Origin: Candidatus Marispirochaeta associata
Lineage (GTDB): Bacteria; Spirochaetota; Spirochaetia; JC444; Marispirochaetaceae
Assembly (NCBI GenBank): GCA_001749745.1
Contig: JWTM01000229.1
Span: 1 to 55,809 of the forward strand
Length of the DNA stretch: 55,809 nt
Direction: 5' to 3'
Every line of letters starts with the position of its first letter. Positions within the stretch are counted from its first letter, which is position 1. This document shows, in pieces, positions 8,002 through 15,522 of the stretch. Made by a program: the position numbers and the translations under genes. The notes under the pieces were generated by a model, which did not search any database, was not told the DNA's origin, and saw only the letters and a program-made list of their open reading frames with translations.

Positions 8002-8833
8002 TCTCCCCCTCCTTGCACTGCTGAAGCAGCTCATAATCCGCATCTGTAACGGTCCTATACCCAGGTACGGGAAAGGCCTGAAAACTGCGGCCGCCGTCGT
8101 TATAGATGGACTGTCCGAAAATAAAATCGGAATCCTCGGAGGCCAGGAAAACAGCCAAACGCCCACACTCTTCCGTGGTACCGTATCTTCCGATAGGAGT
8201 CCTGGAAACTACCGTATCCTTGAGCTCCTGGGACGACCCAACTCGAAAGGCTAAATCGGTTGCTATCGGTCCGGGAGCCATGGCATTGACCTTTATCCCG
8301 TGTTTCGCCAAGGAGACAGCCTGCACCTTCGTAAGCTGCTGGACACCGCCTTTTGAAGTGGTGTAGACCATCTGACTATCCAGCGCAAGGTATGCGTTAA
8401 CTGAGGAGACGTTTATAATCACTCCTCCCCCGCCCTGTTTCACCATCTGCCGTGCGGCAAACTGCCCTCCAAAGAACAGTCCCCGAAGATTCACATCCAT
8501 AATCTTGTCGTATTGCTCCGCAGAGATATCAAGATAATGAGTTTTTGCGGGATCATTGATTCCCGCGTTTGCAACATAGATATCTAAGCGACCAAAGTTT
8601 TCGATCGTTATGTCGACAAGCTTTTGAAGTTGATCAAGATCGGCTACATCGCAAGCGGTATAGACAACCTCGCCCCCCAGGGCCTTAAGCTGGTCACATG
8701 CTAACGCGCACTCTTTTTCGTTTCTGGAGCAGATAACAACCCTTGCTCCTTCCCGGATATATTCCCGGGCAATGCCGAAACCGATACCCTTTGATCCACC
8801 GGTTATAATGGCAACCTTATCTTTGAGTCTCAC
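7991..8833 (-). CDS. SDR-family NAD(P)-dependent oxidoreductase
   Basis: Classical short-chain dehydrogenase, 280 aa from the GTG at 8833 (AGAGGGGG five bases ahead). Seen: VAIITGGSKGIGFG (dinucleotide-binding TGxxxGxG), VCSRNEKEC (Arg after beta-2, favouring NADP or ambiguous), YVANAGIND (NAG motif), NVSSVNAYLALDSQMVYTTSKGG (catalytic Ser, Tyr and Lys in YxxxK) and VNAMAPGPIATDLA. The frame opens upstream to 8869 but lacks a ribosome site there. Probably oxidises or reduces one hydroxyl of the sugar-derived substrate. It sits 54 bp after the creatininase-family gene and is coupled to the isomerase-like gene. Confidence 0.88.
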   Translation of the reverse strand: MRLKDKVAIITGGSKGIGFGIAREYIREGARVVICSRNEKECALACDQLKALGGEVVYTACDVADLDQLQKLVDITIENFGRLDIYVANAGINDPAKTHYLDISAEQYDKIMDVNLRGLFFGGQFAARQMVKQGGGGVIINVSSVNAYLALDSQMVYTTSKGGVQQLTKVQAVSLAKHGIKVNAMAPGPIATDLAFRVGSSQELKDTVVSRTPIGRYGTTEECGRLAVFLASEDSDFIFGQSIYNDGGRSFQAFPVPGYRTVTDADYELLQQCKEGENDA

Positions 8834-8887
8834 ATAATCCCCCTCTATATGGGGCGCATGGCTCTGCAACCATGCGCCTCTATAAGC

Positions 8888-9793
8888 CTATTTCTTCAGG
8901 CGGCCCTTCTCGTCATGATCCTTGTCATAGGTGATCTGCTCAGTATAGTTGTATCCGATCGGATTACGGAACCCGAGAGGATTGATACCGCAGGCATACT
9001 TATTCCGGATCTCCGTCACCAAGCGAACGTAGTGTTCAACCACACCCTCGACCAATGCTTCTCCTTTTTCACGGCTGGCATTGGTCGGATCCCCAATCGT
9101 GCCGTTATCCAGGTCATCCTTCTCGGGAAGAGCGAAGGTCCCCTCAAAGTGATAGAGCATACCGGGGTTGGCGGGAGCACCGGGTGCAATCTTCCAGTCT
9201 CCGTCTATCAATCCTTGACCGCCGCCGGGTTCGGCCAGCTTCATGTCGATCATCTCGGGGTAGAGATAGAGTCCGACCGATGTCTCCGCCTCATCAGCGT
9301 GCCACATATAATCTTTCAAGACAGTTTTATTATCCCGGAGGAAGTCGTACCAGGTAGAAGAGATAGTAAAAAACCCTTCGATACCAAGCTTATGCACCGC
9401 CACAATGGTCGAGGAAACCTGTCCGTGGGCGGAGATAATGAGGAACTTATTGAAACCGGCCACTGCGGCACCGCGGACGATGTCCATCAGCAAGGCGATG
9501 TGGGTTTCATAGGTCAAGGGGATCGTTCCCGGCATTCCCCAGTGGTGGTGAGGATGGGAACCGTACATCGGACACGGAAGCAGCATTGCGCCGGTCTTTT
9601 CCGCTACCTTCTCCGCTATTCCAACGGCGTTAAAGGTATCCATACCGCAGGGGCAATGCGCAGCATGCTGTTCGATTGCACCGATCGGCAGGATGGCTAC
9701 GTCACAGATCTCCTTGGCGTAATTCGAATTGACCGGTGCGGAATTCTCATGAAACCAAACAGAGCTTCTTCCTTCTAACTTCTCGTTTAACAT
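8888..9793 (-). CDS. Creatininase-family hydrolase
   Basis: 301 aa metal-dependent hydrolase of the creatininase fold. Conserved ligand positions are visible: E41-Q-H43 in LPIGAIEQHAAH, D52 in CGMDTF, H123 in ISAHGQVSS (NGHGGN-like) and H165..E168.E170 in HADEAETSVG. The family includes creatinine amidohydrolase and F420 ligase-like enzymes, but in carbohydrate loci it includes the diketo-inositol (3-dehydro-scyllo-inosose) hydrolase IolN of the Thermotoga-type inositol pathway. Given the neighbours (two dehydrogenases, lactonase, isomerase), a ring-opening hydrolysis of a sugar-like diketone or lactone is my preferred reading; this is inference. AGGAG precedes the ATG. A palindrome lies just upstream at 9831-9849. 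Confidence 0.82.
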   Translation of the reverse strand: MLNEKLEGRSSVWFHENSAPVNSNYAKEICDVAILPIGAIEQHAAHCPCGMDTFNAVGIAEKVAEKTGAMLLPCPMYGSHPHHHWGMPGTIPLTYETHIALLMDIVRGAAVAGFNKFLIISAHGQVSSTIVAVHKLGIEGFFTISSTWYDFLRDNKTVLKDYMWHADEAETSVGLYLYPEMIDMKLAEPGGGQGLIDGDWKIAPGAPANPGMLYHFEGTFALPEKDDLDNGTIGDPTNASREKGEALVEGVVEHYVRLVTEIRNKYACGINPLGFRNPIGYNYTEQITYDKDHDEKGRLKK

Positions 9794-9830
9794 CTCGTAC
9801 TCTCCTAATCTTGCGCAGGTGTATATTTTG

Positions 9831-9849
9831 ATAACTCGATTCGAGTTAT
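9831..9849. promoter_or_regulatory. 19-bp palindrome between Ldh2 and creatininase-family genes
   Basis: Perfect dyad ATAACTCGATTCGAGTTAT with one central base, 2 bp beyond the Ldh2 stop and 38 bp before the creatininase-family start. It is unlike the LacI-type site of this locus, has no U-tract on either side, and may be an operator for a second regulator or an internal processing hairpin. Confidence 0.45.
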
Positions 9850-9851
9850 AT

Positions 9852-10907
9852 CTACAGGCTATATGGAACTCCCAGTTCCTGGGCCAGTTCCTTCAACTCT
9901 TCTACCAACTTGACCGGCAGAGGGATCCCCTCGGATCTCCTTGTTTTTTCTTTGTTGTACTCAATCTCGCCCGGAATAACCTGCCGGCTTTCAGGATCGG
10001 TCATGGGCGTGCCATGGATCATCCCCGCCCATTCGTTGACTCGCTGTTTATACTCCTCCTCAGCAAGAAAGAAAGATGGGTCAATGGCGATAAAGAGATG
10101 GGTAGTTTGACTTGGTTCATCAGGGTGCTTATACATGCTCTTCAGATTGTGAAGAAAAGGCCCGCCGCTCAAGACCCCGGTTATCAAATCCACAAACAGA
10201 GACATGCCGAAGCCCTTGTGCATACCCACCGGCAGCAAGAACCCCTCAAACCCCTTCTGTGGATCATCGGTCTCCTCTCCTTCCTTGGTAACAGCCCAAT
10301 CGGTGGGGATCTTCTCTCCCTTCTTGGCCGCTAAGAGAAGCTTGCCCCCCGCTACCGCCGAAAGGGATATATCCAGAACAAAAGGAAACTCCTCTGTCAT
10401 CGGCGCAGCCATGGCAATCGGATTATTCCCCGTAGAGGGTTTGCTGTTGCCCTTCATTCCAATGTTGGGAATCACATTAGTAGAGCAAATTCCAACCAGC
10501 CCCTTTTCCGCGGCAATCCGAGCGTAGAGCGCTGCGGCACCGAAGTGATTGCTATTCCGCACCAGGGTCATACCGATTCCATACTTCTGTGCCTGATCGA
10601 CGGCGTTCTCCATCCCTAGCTTGCCCAGAACAAATCCCATCCCTCCATCACCATCTAAGAGGGCAATGGGTCCAGGTTTTTGTGTGATCGTGCGAATTTC
10701 TGGATTGGGATTTACCGCCCCTTTCATTACCCGCTTTAGGTAAACGGGAACCCGAAGAATCCCGTGAGAATCTACGCCCCAGAGGTTTGTCTTAACCAAA
10801 CAGTCGGCGCTGAAGGCCGCGTCCTTGGCGTTCATACCGCCCTTGCTAAAAAGATCAGTCACAAAGGCCTTTAAAGCCTCGGCGCTGACTTTCACTTCAC
10901 TACTCAT
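9852..10907 (-). CDS. Ldh2/malate dehydrogenase-family oxidoreductase
   Basis: 351 aa NAD(P)-dependent 2-hydroxyacid dehydrogenase of the type-2 malate/L-lactate family (includes ureidoglycolate dehydrogenase AllD, 2,3-diketo-L-gulonate reductase and sulfolactate dehydrogenase ComC). Seen: NLWGVDSHGILRVPVYLKR (catalytic His region), VRNSNHFGAAALYARIAAEKGLVGI, SKPSTGNNPIAMAAP, VLDISLSAVAGGKLLLAAKKGEKIPTDWAV and KGFGMSLFVDLITGVLSGG. In place of the usual D.AxSxxAxGK the sequence reads DISLSAVAGGK, still typical. Start 10907 has GGAGGAG three bases ahead, and an operator core (10920-10933) lies directly upstream of that site. Suggests that a 2-hydroxy acid is an intermediate of the pathway. Confidence 0.9.
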   Translation of the reverse strand: MSSEVKVSAEALKAFVTDLFSKGGMNAKDAAFSADCLVKTNLWGVDSHGILRVPVYLKRVMKGAVNPNPEIRTITQKPGPIALLDGDGGMGFVLGKLGMENAVDQAQKYGIGMTLVRNSNHFGAAALYARIAAEKGLVGICSTNVIPNIGMKGNSKPSTGNNPIAMAAPMTEEFPFVLDISLSAVAGGKLLLAAKKGEKIPTDWAVTKEGEETDDPQKGFEGFLLPVGMHKGFGMSLFVDLITGVLSGGPFLHNLKSMYKHPDEPSQTTHLFIAIDPSFFLAEEEYKQRVNEWAGMIHGTPMTDPESRQVIPGEIEYNKEKTRRSEGIPLPVKLVEELKELAQELGVPYSL

Positions 10908-10919
10908 CTACTCCTCCAT

Positions 10920-10933
10920 TGTATACGTATACA
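10920..10933. promoter_or_regulatory. LacI-type operator O3, upstream of Ldh2 gene
   Basis: Core TGTATACGTATACA, perfect over 14 bp, ending four bases before the GGAGGAG ribosome site on the minus strand. No good promoter is visible in the 46-bp gap; the site could act as a roadblock or regulate an internal promoter inside the SMP-30 gene end. Confidence 0.72.
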
Positions 10934-10953
10934 TTTAACTTCAAAAAAAATGA

Positions 10954-11844
10954 TCACTCCAGGGTCAACCGGTAAACCGTCGAAGTAGCGGTAACATAAA
11001 GAGTTCTTTCATTCTCTCCCCAGCAGAAATTCGCCGCAACCTCAGGCATAAGAATCTTACCAAGACATTCGCCGCTTGGATCAATCACAAATATCCCGCC
11101 GGGACCGGTGCAAAAAATGAACCCGTCGGAAGTAGCCTTCATGCCGTCCAACACCCCAGGTCCTTCGCTGATGATACGAGAGAACTCTCGCCTATTCTCA
11201 CCCAAGCCCTTGTCGTTTACATCAAACGAGAAGATTATCCCTTGTAGACTATCATTAACATAGAGTATTTCCTCATCAGGTGAAAAGCAGAGCCCATTAG
11301 GGAGCAGTAAGGAATCATCCATGAGCGTCAGGAATGCGCTCGTGCGATCGTAGATAAAGACCCCCTGGAAGGACAGCTCTTGAGGACGCGGAATACCTAC
11401 GCGCGGGCACCGTCCAGGCATGGGATCAGTGAAATAGATATTACCATTCGACTTCACAACCACGTCGTTGGGACTATTCAAGGCCTTTCCATTATACGAA
11501 GCAGCTAAAACGGTGTAGCTGCCGCTGCGCAAGTCGGTTGCCGTAACCCGGCTCGTACCATGTTCACAAGTAATGAGCATCCCGGAGGGATCATAGGCAT
11601 TACCGTTGGCCAGATAACTATTCGGCCGCAGCATGGAGAGCCCTTCCGCTTCGCTCCAGCTATAGATGGCGTTGCCTTGTATATCGCTAAATATGAGACG
11701 CTGCTCATCGCTGATCCAAACTGGCCCCTCGATAAAGCGGAATCCCGACTCTAAGATTTGAATTCGAGGAGAGCGCCCGACCAGTTGTGTAAACTCATTG
11801 CTGTACGATTCAACGCGCGCCAATGTCTCCTGAACCGGTTCCAC
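10954..11844 (-). CDS. SMP-30/gluconolactonase-family protein
   Basis: 296 aa beta-propeller of the SMP-30/gluconolaconase/LRE family, which hydrolyses sugar-acid lactones with one bound metal. Seen: FIEGPVWISDEQRLIFSDIQGNAIYSW (metal-binding Glu of the first blade), ITCEHGTSRV, ALNSPNDVVVKSNGNIYFTDP (metal-binding Asn/Asp, family hallmark), LLPNGLCFSPDEEILYVNDS and VLDGMKATSDGFIFCTGPGGIFVID (second metal-binding Asp region). I chose the GTG at 11844 because GGAGG lies five bases ahead; the ATG at 11883 lies in the promoter, upstream of the expected transcription start. No signal peptide, so cytoplasmic. First structural gene of the catabolic block. Confidence 0.87.
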   Translation of the reverse strand: MEPVQETLARVESYSNEFTQLVGRSPRIQILESGFRFIEGPVWISDEQRLIFSDIQGNAIYSWSEAEGLSMLRPNSYLANGNAYDPSGMLITCEHGTSRVTATDLRSGSYTVLAASYNGKALNSPNDVVVKSNGNIYFTDPMPGRCPRVGIPRPQELSFQGVFIYDRTSAFLTLMDDSLLLPNGLCFSPDEEILYVNDSLQGIIFSFDVNDKGLGENRREFSRIISEGPGVLDGMKATSDGFIFCTGPGGIFVIDPSGECLGKILMPEVAANFCWGENERTLYVTATSTVYRLTLE

Positions 11845-11857
11845 AAACTCCTCCAAA

Positions 11858-11902
11858 ATGTATACGTATACATATGGTAGCATCCGCCCTCGGAGCTGTC
11901 AA
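11858..11902 (-). promoter_or_regulatory. Main promoter plus LacI-type operator O4, upstream of SMP-30 gene
   Basis: On the minus strand, consensus TTGACA (11897-11902), a 17-bp spacer and TACCAT (11874-11879) are followed directly by the palindrome ATGTATACGTATACAT (11858-11873). The geometry copies that at 4618-4663. This should be the principal repressible promoter for the enzyme genes down to 4712. Confidence 0.87.
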
Positions 11903-11936
11903 GAAAAATATACTCCGTTGGCGCTCAAATAACCTT

Positions 11937-12959
11937 TTATCTACGATCGACGACAGAATCCCGTTCGATAATCTTTCCGGGGATCATCCGGAGTATAACG
12001 TCTTCGTGCTGGGATTCTATTTTTTCTAAAAGTATCTCAACCGTAAGATCCACCATCTCCTTCAAGGGCTGGTTTATGGTGGTGAGTCTATAATGGGGAC
12101 TGGCGGCCATAAATGAGTTATTGAATCCGATGACGGAGAGCTCCTCCGGAATATGTACGCCGTGCTCGTCCTCCAGGCAGTCTATCAACCCAAAGGCCAT
12201 CTCATCACTAGCACAGAAGACAGCATCGGGGCGCACTGTCCCTTGCATCAGCTTTCTTCCTGCTTCGATACCGGATGCATAGGTGTAATCGCCGACGTAG
12301 CGATCAAAAAGGGTTTTTCCCTGACTATCCAGGTACTGTTTCAGCCCCTTCTCTCGATCCTTATTGGTGGAACTATTTATATCTCCCGATAGGTAGGCAA
12401 TTCGAGAGTGCCCCCGGGCTACCAGATACTCCGCCGCCTGGGATCCCGCCCGAATGTTGTCTAAACAGATGGCACTGACCTCCAAACCAATCGAATATCG
12501 ATTAAACTGTACAATAGGAACCTCAAGCTCCATGCAACTCCTAATTAAATCGGAGGAGAGAGAAACTGCCGTTGTGATCAATCCGTCTACTTGATACTGG
12601 AAGGCTATGGGCAATACATCTCCCAGCTTCGCTCCCTGGGGAATATTGAGCAACATCACCGTGTAGTCCCGTTTCTGCAGCTCCTGGGAGAAGACGTTCA
12701 AGGCCTGGCAATAGAAATATCCTTCTAAGTTAGGATTGATTATGCCGATTATTCGGGTTTTATTCATATTCAACCCCCGAGCCAGAATATTCGGCTGGTA
12801 GTTCAGCTTCTCGGCAGCTTGAAGCACCTTCTCCCTTGTCGCATCAGAGACATGCTCGGCAGGCGTATATACGCGGGAAACCGTGGCCTGAGAAACACCG
12901 GCCAGCCTTGCTACATCAATTGAGGAGACCCTCTTTCCGCTTTTCTTTTCTTTACTCAT
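11937..12959 (-). CDS. LacI-family transcriptional regulator
   Basis: 340 aa. N-terminal LacI helix-turn-helix (SSIDVARLAGVSQATVSRVY, hinge with LNYQPNILARGL at about residues 52-64), followed by a periplasmic-binding-protein-like effector domain (IIGIINPNLEGYFYCQALNVFSQELQ, VDGLITTAVSL, IAYLSGDINSSTNKDREKGLKQYL, PDAVFCASDEMAFGLIDCLEDEHGVHIPEELSVIGFNNS). It is the only regulator of this kind in the window and sits inside the set of five TGTATACGTATACA sites, so it is their likely reader; effector unknown. It has a possible independent promoter on the minus strand, TTGTTT (13034-13039)-N17-TATACT (13011-13016), plus the operator-bearing promoter at 13106-13152, suggesting autoregulation. Confidence 0.92.
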   Translation of the reverse strand: MSKEKKSGKRVSSIDVARLAGVSQATVSRVYTPAEHVSDATREKVLQAAEKLNYQPNILARGLNMNKTRIIGIINPNLEGYFYCQALNVFSQELQKRDYTVMLLNIPQGAKLGDVLPIAFQYQVDGLITTAVSLSSDLIRSCMELEVPIVQFNRYSIGLEVSAICLDNIRAGSQAAEYLVARGHSRIAYLSGDINSSTNKDREKGLKQYLDSQGKTLFDRYVGDYTYASGIEAGRKLMQGTVRPDAVFCASDEMAFGLIDCLEDEHGVHIPEELSVIGFNNSFMAASPHYRLTTINQPLKEMVDLTVEILLEKIESQHEDVILRMIPGKIIERDSVVDRR

Positions 12960-13105
12960 ATAATTTTAAGGCTCATTAAAAATATTATCACTGTCCCATG
13001 ACACGATAGGAGTATATCATCAGCTCTTTCTCTAAACAAGAAACACTACAGCTAAGCTCACCCCAGCATATTACCTAAGGGACAGTATGATAAATAACCG
13101 AAGTG

Positions 13106-13152
13106 TGTATACGTATACATTCCCATGATAGCATACGCTGTAGAGATGTCAA
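13106..13152 (-). promoter_or_regulatory. Promoter plus LacI-type operator O5, upstream of lacI
   Basis: TTGACA (13147-13152), a 16-bp spacer and TATCAT (13125-13130), followed by the operator core TGTATACGTATACA (13106-13119). It lies 147 bp upstream of the regulator gene. The 258-bp gap to the TPR gene holds this site, the second promoter at 13011-13039, and nothing else that I recognise. Confidence 0.78.
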
Positions 13153-13217
13153 GACCTATAGAATCCAACACGAAGCGAAAGACTCTACCGCGAGCATGAA
13201 CAACCGGGAACCGAATC

Positions 13218-13727
13218 CTAACTGCGCATTTTGCGGCGGAGCTTGAGCGCCTCTTCGCTCTTTCCCAGCTCGTCGCAGGTATCGGCCAGGTTGTAGAGGG
13301 CATCGGGGTGCTTGGGATTAATCTCCAGGGCGCGGCGAAAGCGTTTCTCCGCCTCTTCGATTCGACCCTGAATAAAGTGGAGAGCGCCGATATTGTTCTG
13401 AAGGGTTGCGTCGTCTGGAATCAACTCATCCGCCCGCTGGTAGGCCCGGGCGGCCTCACCGTAATTACCGGACAGAAAGCGGATGTAGCCGAGCTGGTTC
13501 CAGGCGTCGCCGTCATCGGGGCGAAGACCCAGAAATGTGAGCAGACGCTCCTCGGCCAACTTGAAACGATCCAAGCGGCTCAAAGCAATAGCGCTGTTGT
13601 AGAGGGCGAGCGGATAGCTGGGTTCAACCTCCAGTACCTGCGAGAAGTAACGCTCCGCCTCCTCCGTGTTGCCCAACCCAAGGAGATCGGCGCCGCGATT
13701 TATCAGCGAATGCAGTTCCTCGTCCAT
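13218..13727 (-). CDS. Tetratricopeptide repeat protein
   Basis: 169 aa made almost entirely of about four TPR units (for example AERYFSQVLEVEPSYPLALYNSAIALSRL, AARAYQRADELIPDDATLQNNIGALHF, AEKRFRRALEINPKHPDALYNLADTCDEL), a protein-interaction scaffold with no signal peptide, so cytoplasmic. I placed the start at the ATG at 13727 (GGAGG seven bases ahead); the open frame to 13841 overlaps the HPr-like gene in another frame. Last gene of the signalling operon, 28 bp after the HPr-like gene, so it may bind one of the phosphotransfer proteins; this is inference. Confidence 0.85.
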   Translation of the reverse strand: MDEELHSLINRGADLLGLGNTEEAERYFSQVLEVEPSYPLALYNSAIALSRLDRFKLAEERLLTFLGLRPDDGDAWNQLGYIRFLSGNYGEAARAYQRADELIPDDATLQNNIGALHFIQGRIEEAEKRFRRALEINPKHPDALYNLADTCDELGKSEEALKLRRKMRS

Positions 13728-13755
13728 CGTTCTACCTCCAGTTCTCCGGCTCTTT

Positions 13756-14037
13756 TCAGGCGCTGCCCCGGGGCGGAAAGTCGAAGTTGCGGCTGAAGAG
13801 CTCGCAAAGCTTCTCCAACTCGGCCTCCTCATCGGGGCCATCGACCTGTATCTTCACCGAATCCCCCTGGGTCAGCCCCATGGCGATCAGTCCCATGATA
13901 TTCGTGAGATCAATCTGCATTCCTTTGGCGTCGACGCAGATCGTCCCGGGATAGTCCTGAACCGCTTGGATTATAACTCCCGAGGGGCGGACATGAATAC
14001 CGGCATAATTCTGAACCTGTGCTTCTGCTTCTACCAT
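13756..14037 (-). CDS. HPr-family phosphocarrier protein
   Basis: 93 aa HPr-fold protein. The phosphorylatable His15 and Arg17 are in GIHVRPS, exactly at the HPr positions. At position 46, where HPr kinase/phosphorylase targets Ser in many bacteria, the sequence reads T45-N46-I47-M48-G49, so Ser46 is replaced by Asn. The C-terminus carries an extra tail (FDFPPRGSA). No EI, EIIA or sugar permease gene is in the window, and its neighbours are HPt, receiver and channel genes, so a regulatory rather than sugar-transport role is likely. The ribosome site is weak (CGGAAG against the ATG). Confidence 0.87.
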   Translation of the reverse strand: MVEAEAQVQNYAGIHVRPSGVIIQAVQDYPGTICVDAKGMQIDLTNIMGLIAMGLTQGDSVKIQVDGPDEEAELEKLCELFSRNFDFPPRGSA

Positions 14038-14073
14038 CTTCCGTACCAGTATGCATTCCCAGAGGTAAAATGT

Positions 14074-15135
14074 CTAATGGGCATGCTCATTAATCGAAAT
14101 AATGCTCAATCGCGCTAGTTCCCGGCTTATTTTTTTTCGCGTTATGGGTTTAATCAGGTAGGCGTCGGCTTGCCCCGAGAAGCTTTGGCGTATGCTCTGA
14201 TGCTCGGAGACCGTGGAGACGACCACTATCTTGGCCCGGTCGAGGCCGCCAATGCGGTAATCATCCTCGAGTTTCCGCATGCCGTCTAAAACCTGATGTC
14301 CCGAAAGCTCGGGGAGCAGGATATCGAGTATTATCAGATCGTAGGGTGCCGCTTCAGCCATGGCCTCCCGGAAGGCGTCGAGGGCCTCCCGTCCGTCAAC
14401 GGCCACATCACAGATCCCGAACTGGCTCAAGACAGAGGCCTCAAGATGGCGGGTGGCAAAATCATCCTCCACAATCAGGATCTTTAGATTATGTTCCTCC
14501 CCGGGCGCCACTTTGGGCACGGTCGCAGGAAGAATCGGGTCGAAGATCCTCTGCTGCAAATCTCCCAATGGGAGTTCACTCTGAAAACGGAGGGTTACGG
14601 TAATCTGATCCTCATTCTTGGACCATGCTTCATAGGGAGGCTCTACGTTGACCAGGGTGCCGACGGAATCGATGGTTTTAAATATCGGCAGAGAATGAAA
14701 CCGCTTCTCCGAGAGCCCCGTTCCCACGCTCTTCTGAATCAACCACTCCCCGGTGCCGACTCTTTCCGGCCGGGGGGTAGATCCCGTCTTTTGCAGAACC
14801 TCGTCGAATGAGAAGGGAGTCTCTTCGGTCCGATCGATATTGGTACGAACCTGATCGACGGCTCTCAGGAAGAGGTCTACTTCACTCGATTCGAGAAGTT
14901 CTCCGCTGCTGCGGTGGGCGTCCAAATGGGTCTCCATGGTGTGCAAAATCGCCGAGGAGAGGGGAAAGCCCGCCATCCCGAGGGAACTCTTGAGGCTGTG
15001 GGCGTGGCGAAACATATCATGGATACGCAAGGCAGCATCGTGGGCTTCCGCCTGCCCCAGATCGAGCAAGGCCTGTTCCAGGGAATCGAGATGTTCCTCT
15101 ATTTCAGCCAGAAAAGCAGTTTGTTCGGATTCCAT
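14074..15135 (-). CDS. HPt-receiver hybrid signalling protein (CheA-P1-like N-terminus)
   Basis: 353 aa. Residues 1-105 are an HPt/CheA-P1-like helical domain with H46 in RHAHSLKSSLGMAGF. Residues about 140-205 form a small unassigned domain, perhaps P2-like (FHSLPIFKTIDSVGTLVNVEPPYEAW). Residues 217-345 are a receiver domain with acidic pocket E223/D224/D225, phospho-acceptor D271 in LIILDILLPELSG and K329 in YLIKPI. There is no kinase or output domain, so it should relay phosphate between an orphan kinase and other proteins. It follows the single-domain HPt gene by 27 bp. No chemotaxis genes are nearby. Confidence 0.85.
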   Translation of the reverse strand: MESEQTAFLAEIEEHLDSLEQALLDLGQAEAHDAALRIHDMFRHAHSLKSSLGMAGFPLSSAILHTMETHLDAHRSSGELLESSEVDLFLRAVDQVRTNIDRTEETPFSFDEVLQKTGSTPRPERVGTGEWLIQKSVGTGLSEKRFHSLPIFKTIDSVGTLVNVEPPYEAWSKNEDQITVTLRFQSELPLGDLQQRIFDPILPATVPKVAPGEEHNLKILIVEDDFATRHLEASVLSQFGICDVAVDGREALDAFREAMAEAAPYDLIILDILLPELSGHQVLDGMRKLEDDYRIGGLDRAKIVVVSTVSEHQSIRQSFSGQADAYLIKPITRKKISRELARLSIISINEHAH

Positions 15136-15162
15136 TGACGCAGATAAACCTCGTTCCAGAGT

Positions 15163-15522
15163 TCAACGAAAGAGACGCTCCCATTCGTTTGACCTATAAT
15201 ACGCAAGGATTGCTTCGATTTCAAATACTAAGCGGGAATATCGCGATAAGGAATTCGATAAATCGGCGGAGAGGGCAACTACTTCGAGATCCGCCGCCGT
15301 TTGCGAGGCTTTTACTGCGGCGACCGATAGCAGGGAGCTTTTTACCCGATGTGCGAGGGCGGCGGCTTGCTTTCCGTCGCCCTCCTCGAGGGCCTCTCGA
15401 AGCTCCTCGCAATCCAGAGGAAGCCGAATAGCGAGGATATCCATGATCTCTTCGAAAAGAAGCGTATCTCCCTCATAAATCTCTTGCAGCGCGGCGGTAT
15501 CAAAGGGGCAATCGGAACTCAT
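15163..15522 (-). CDS. Single-domain HPt phosphotransfer protein
   Basis: 119 aa, all-helical. The HPt motif is ALAHRVKSSLLSVAA with the phospho-accepting H58 followed by K-S-S, as in histidine phosphotransferases. No other domain. The start overlaps the stop of the cyclic-nucleotide-binding gene by 4 bp, so the two are translationally coupled. Likely passes phosphate to or from the receiver domain of the next gene. Confidence 0.8.
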   Translation of the reverse strand: MSSDCPFDTAALQEIYEGDTLLFEEIMDILAIRLPLDCEELREALEEGDGKQAAALAHRVKSSLLSVAAVKASQTAADLEVVALSADLSNSLSRYSRLVFEIEAILAYYRSNEWERLFR

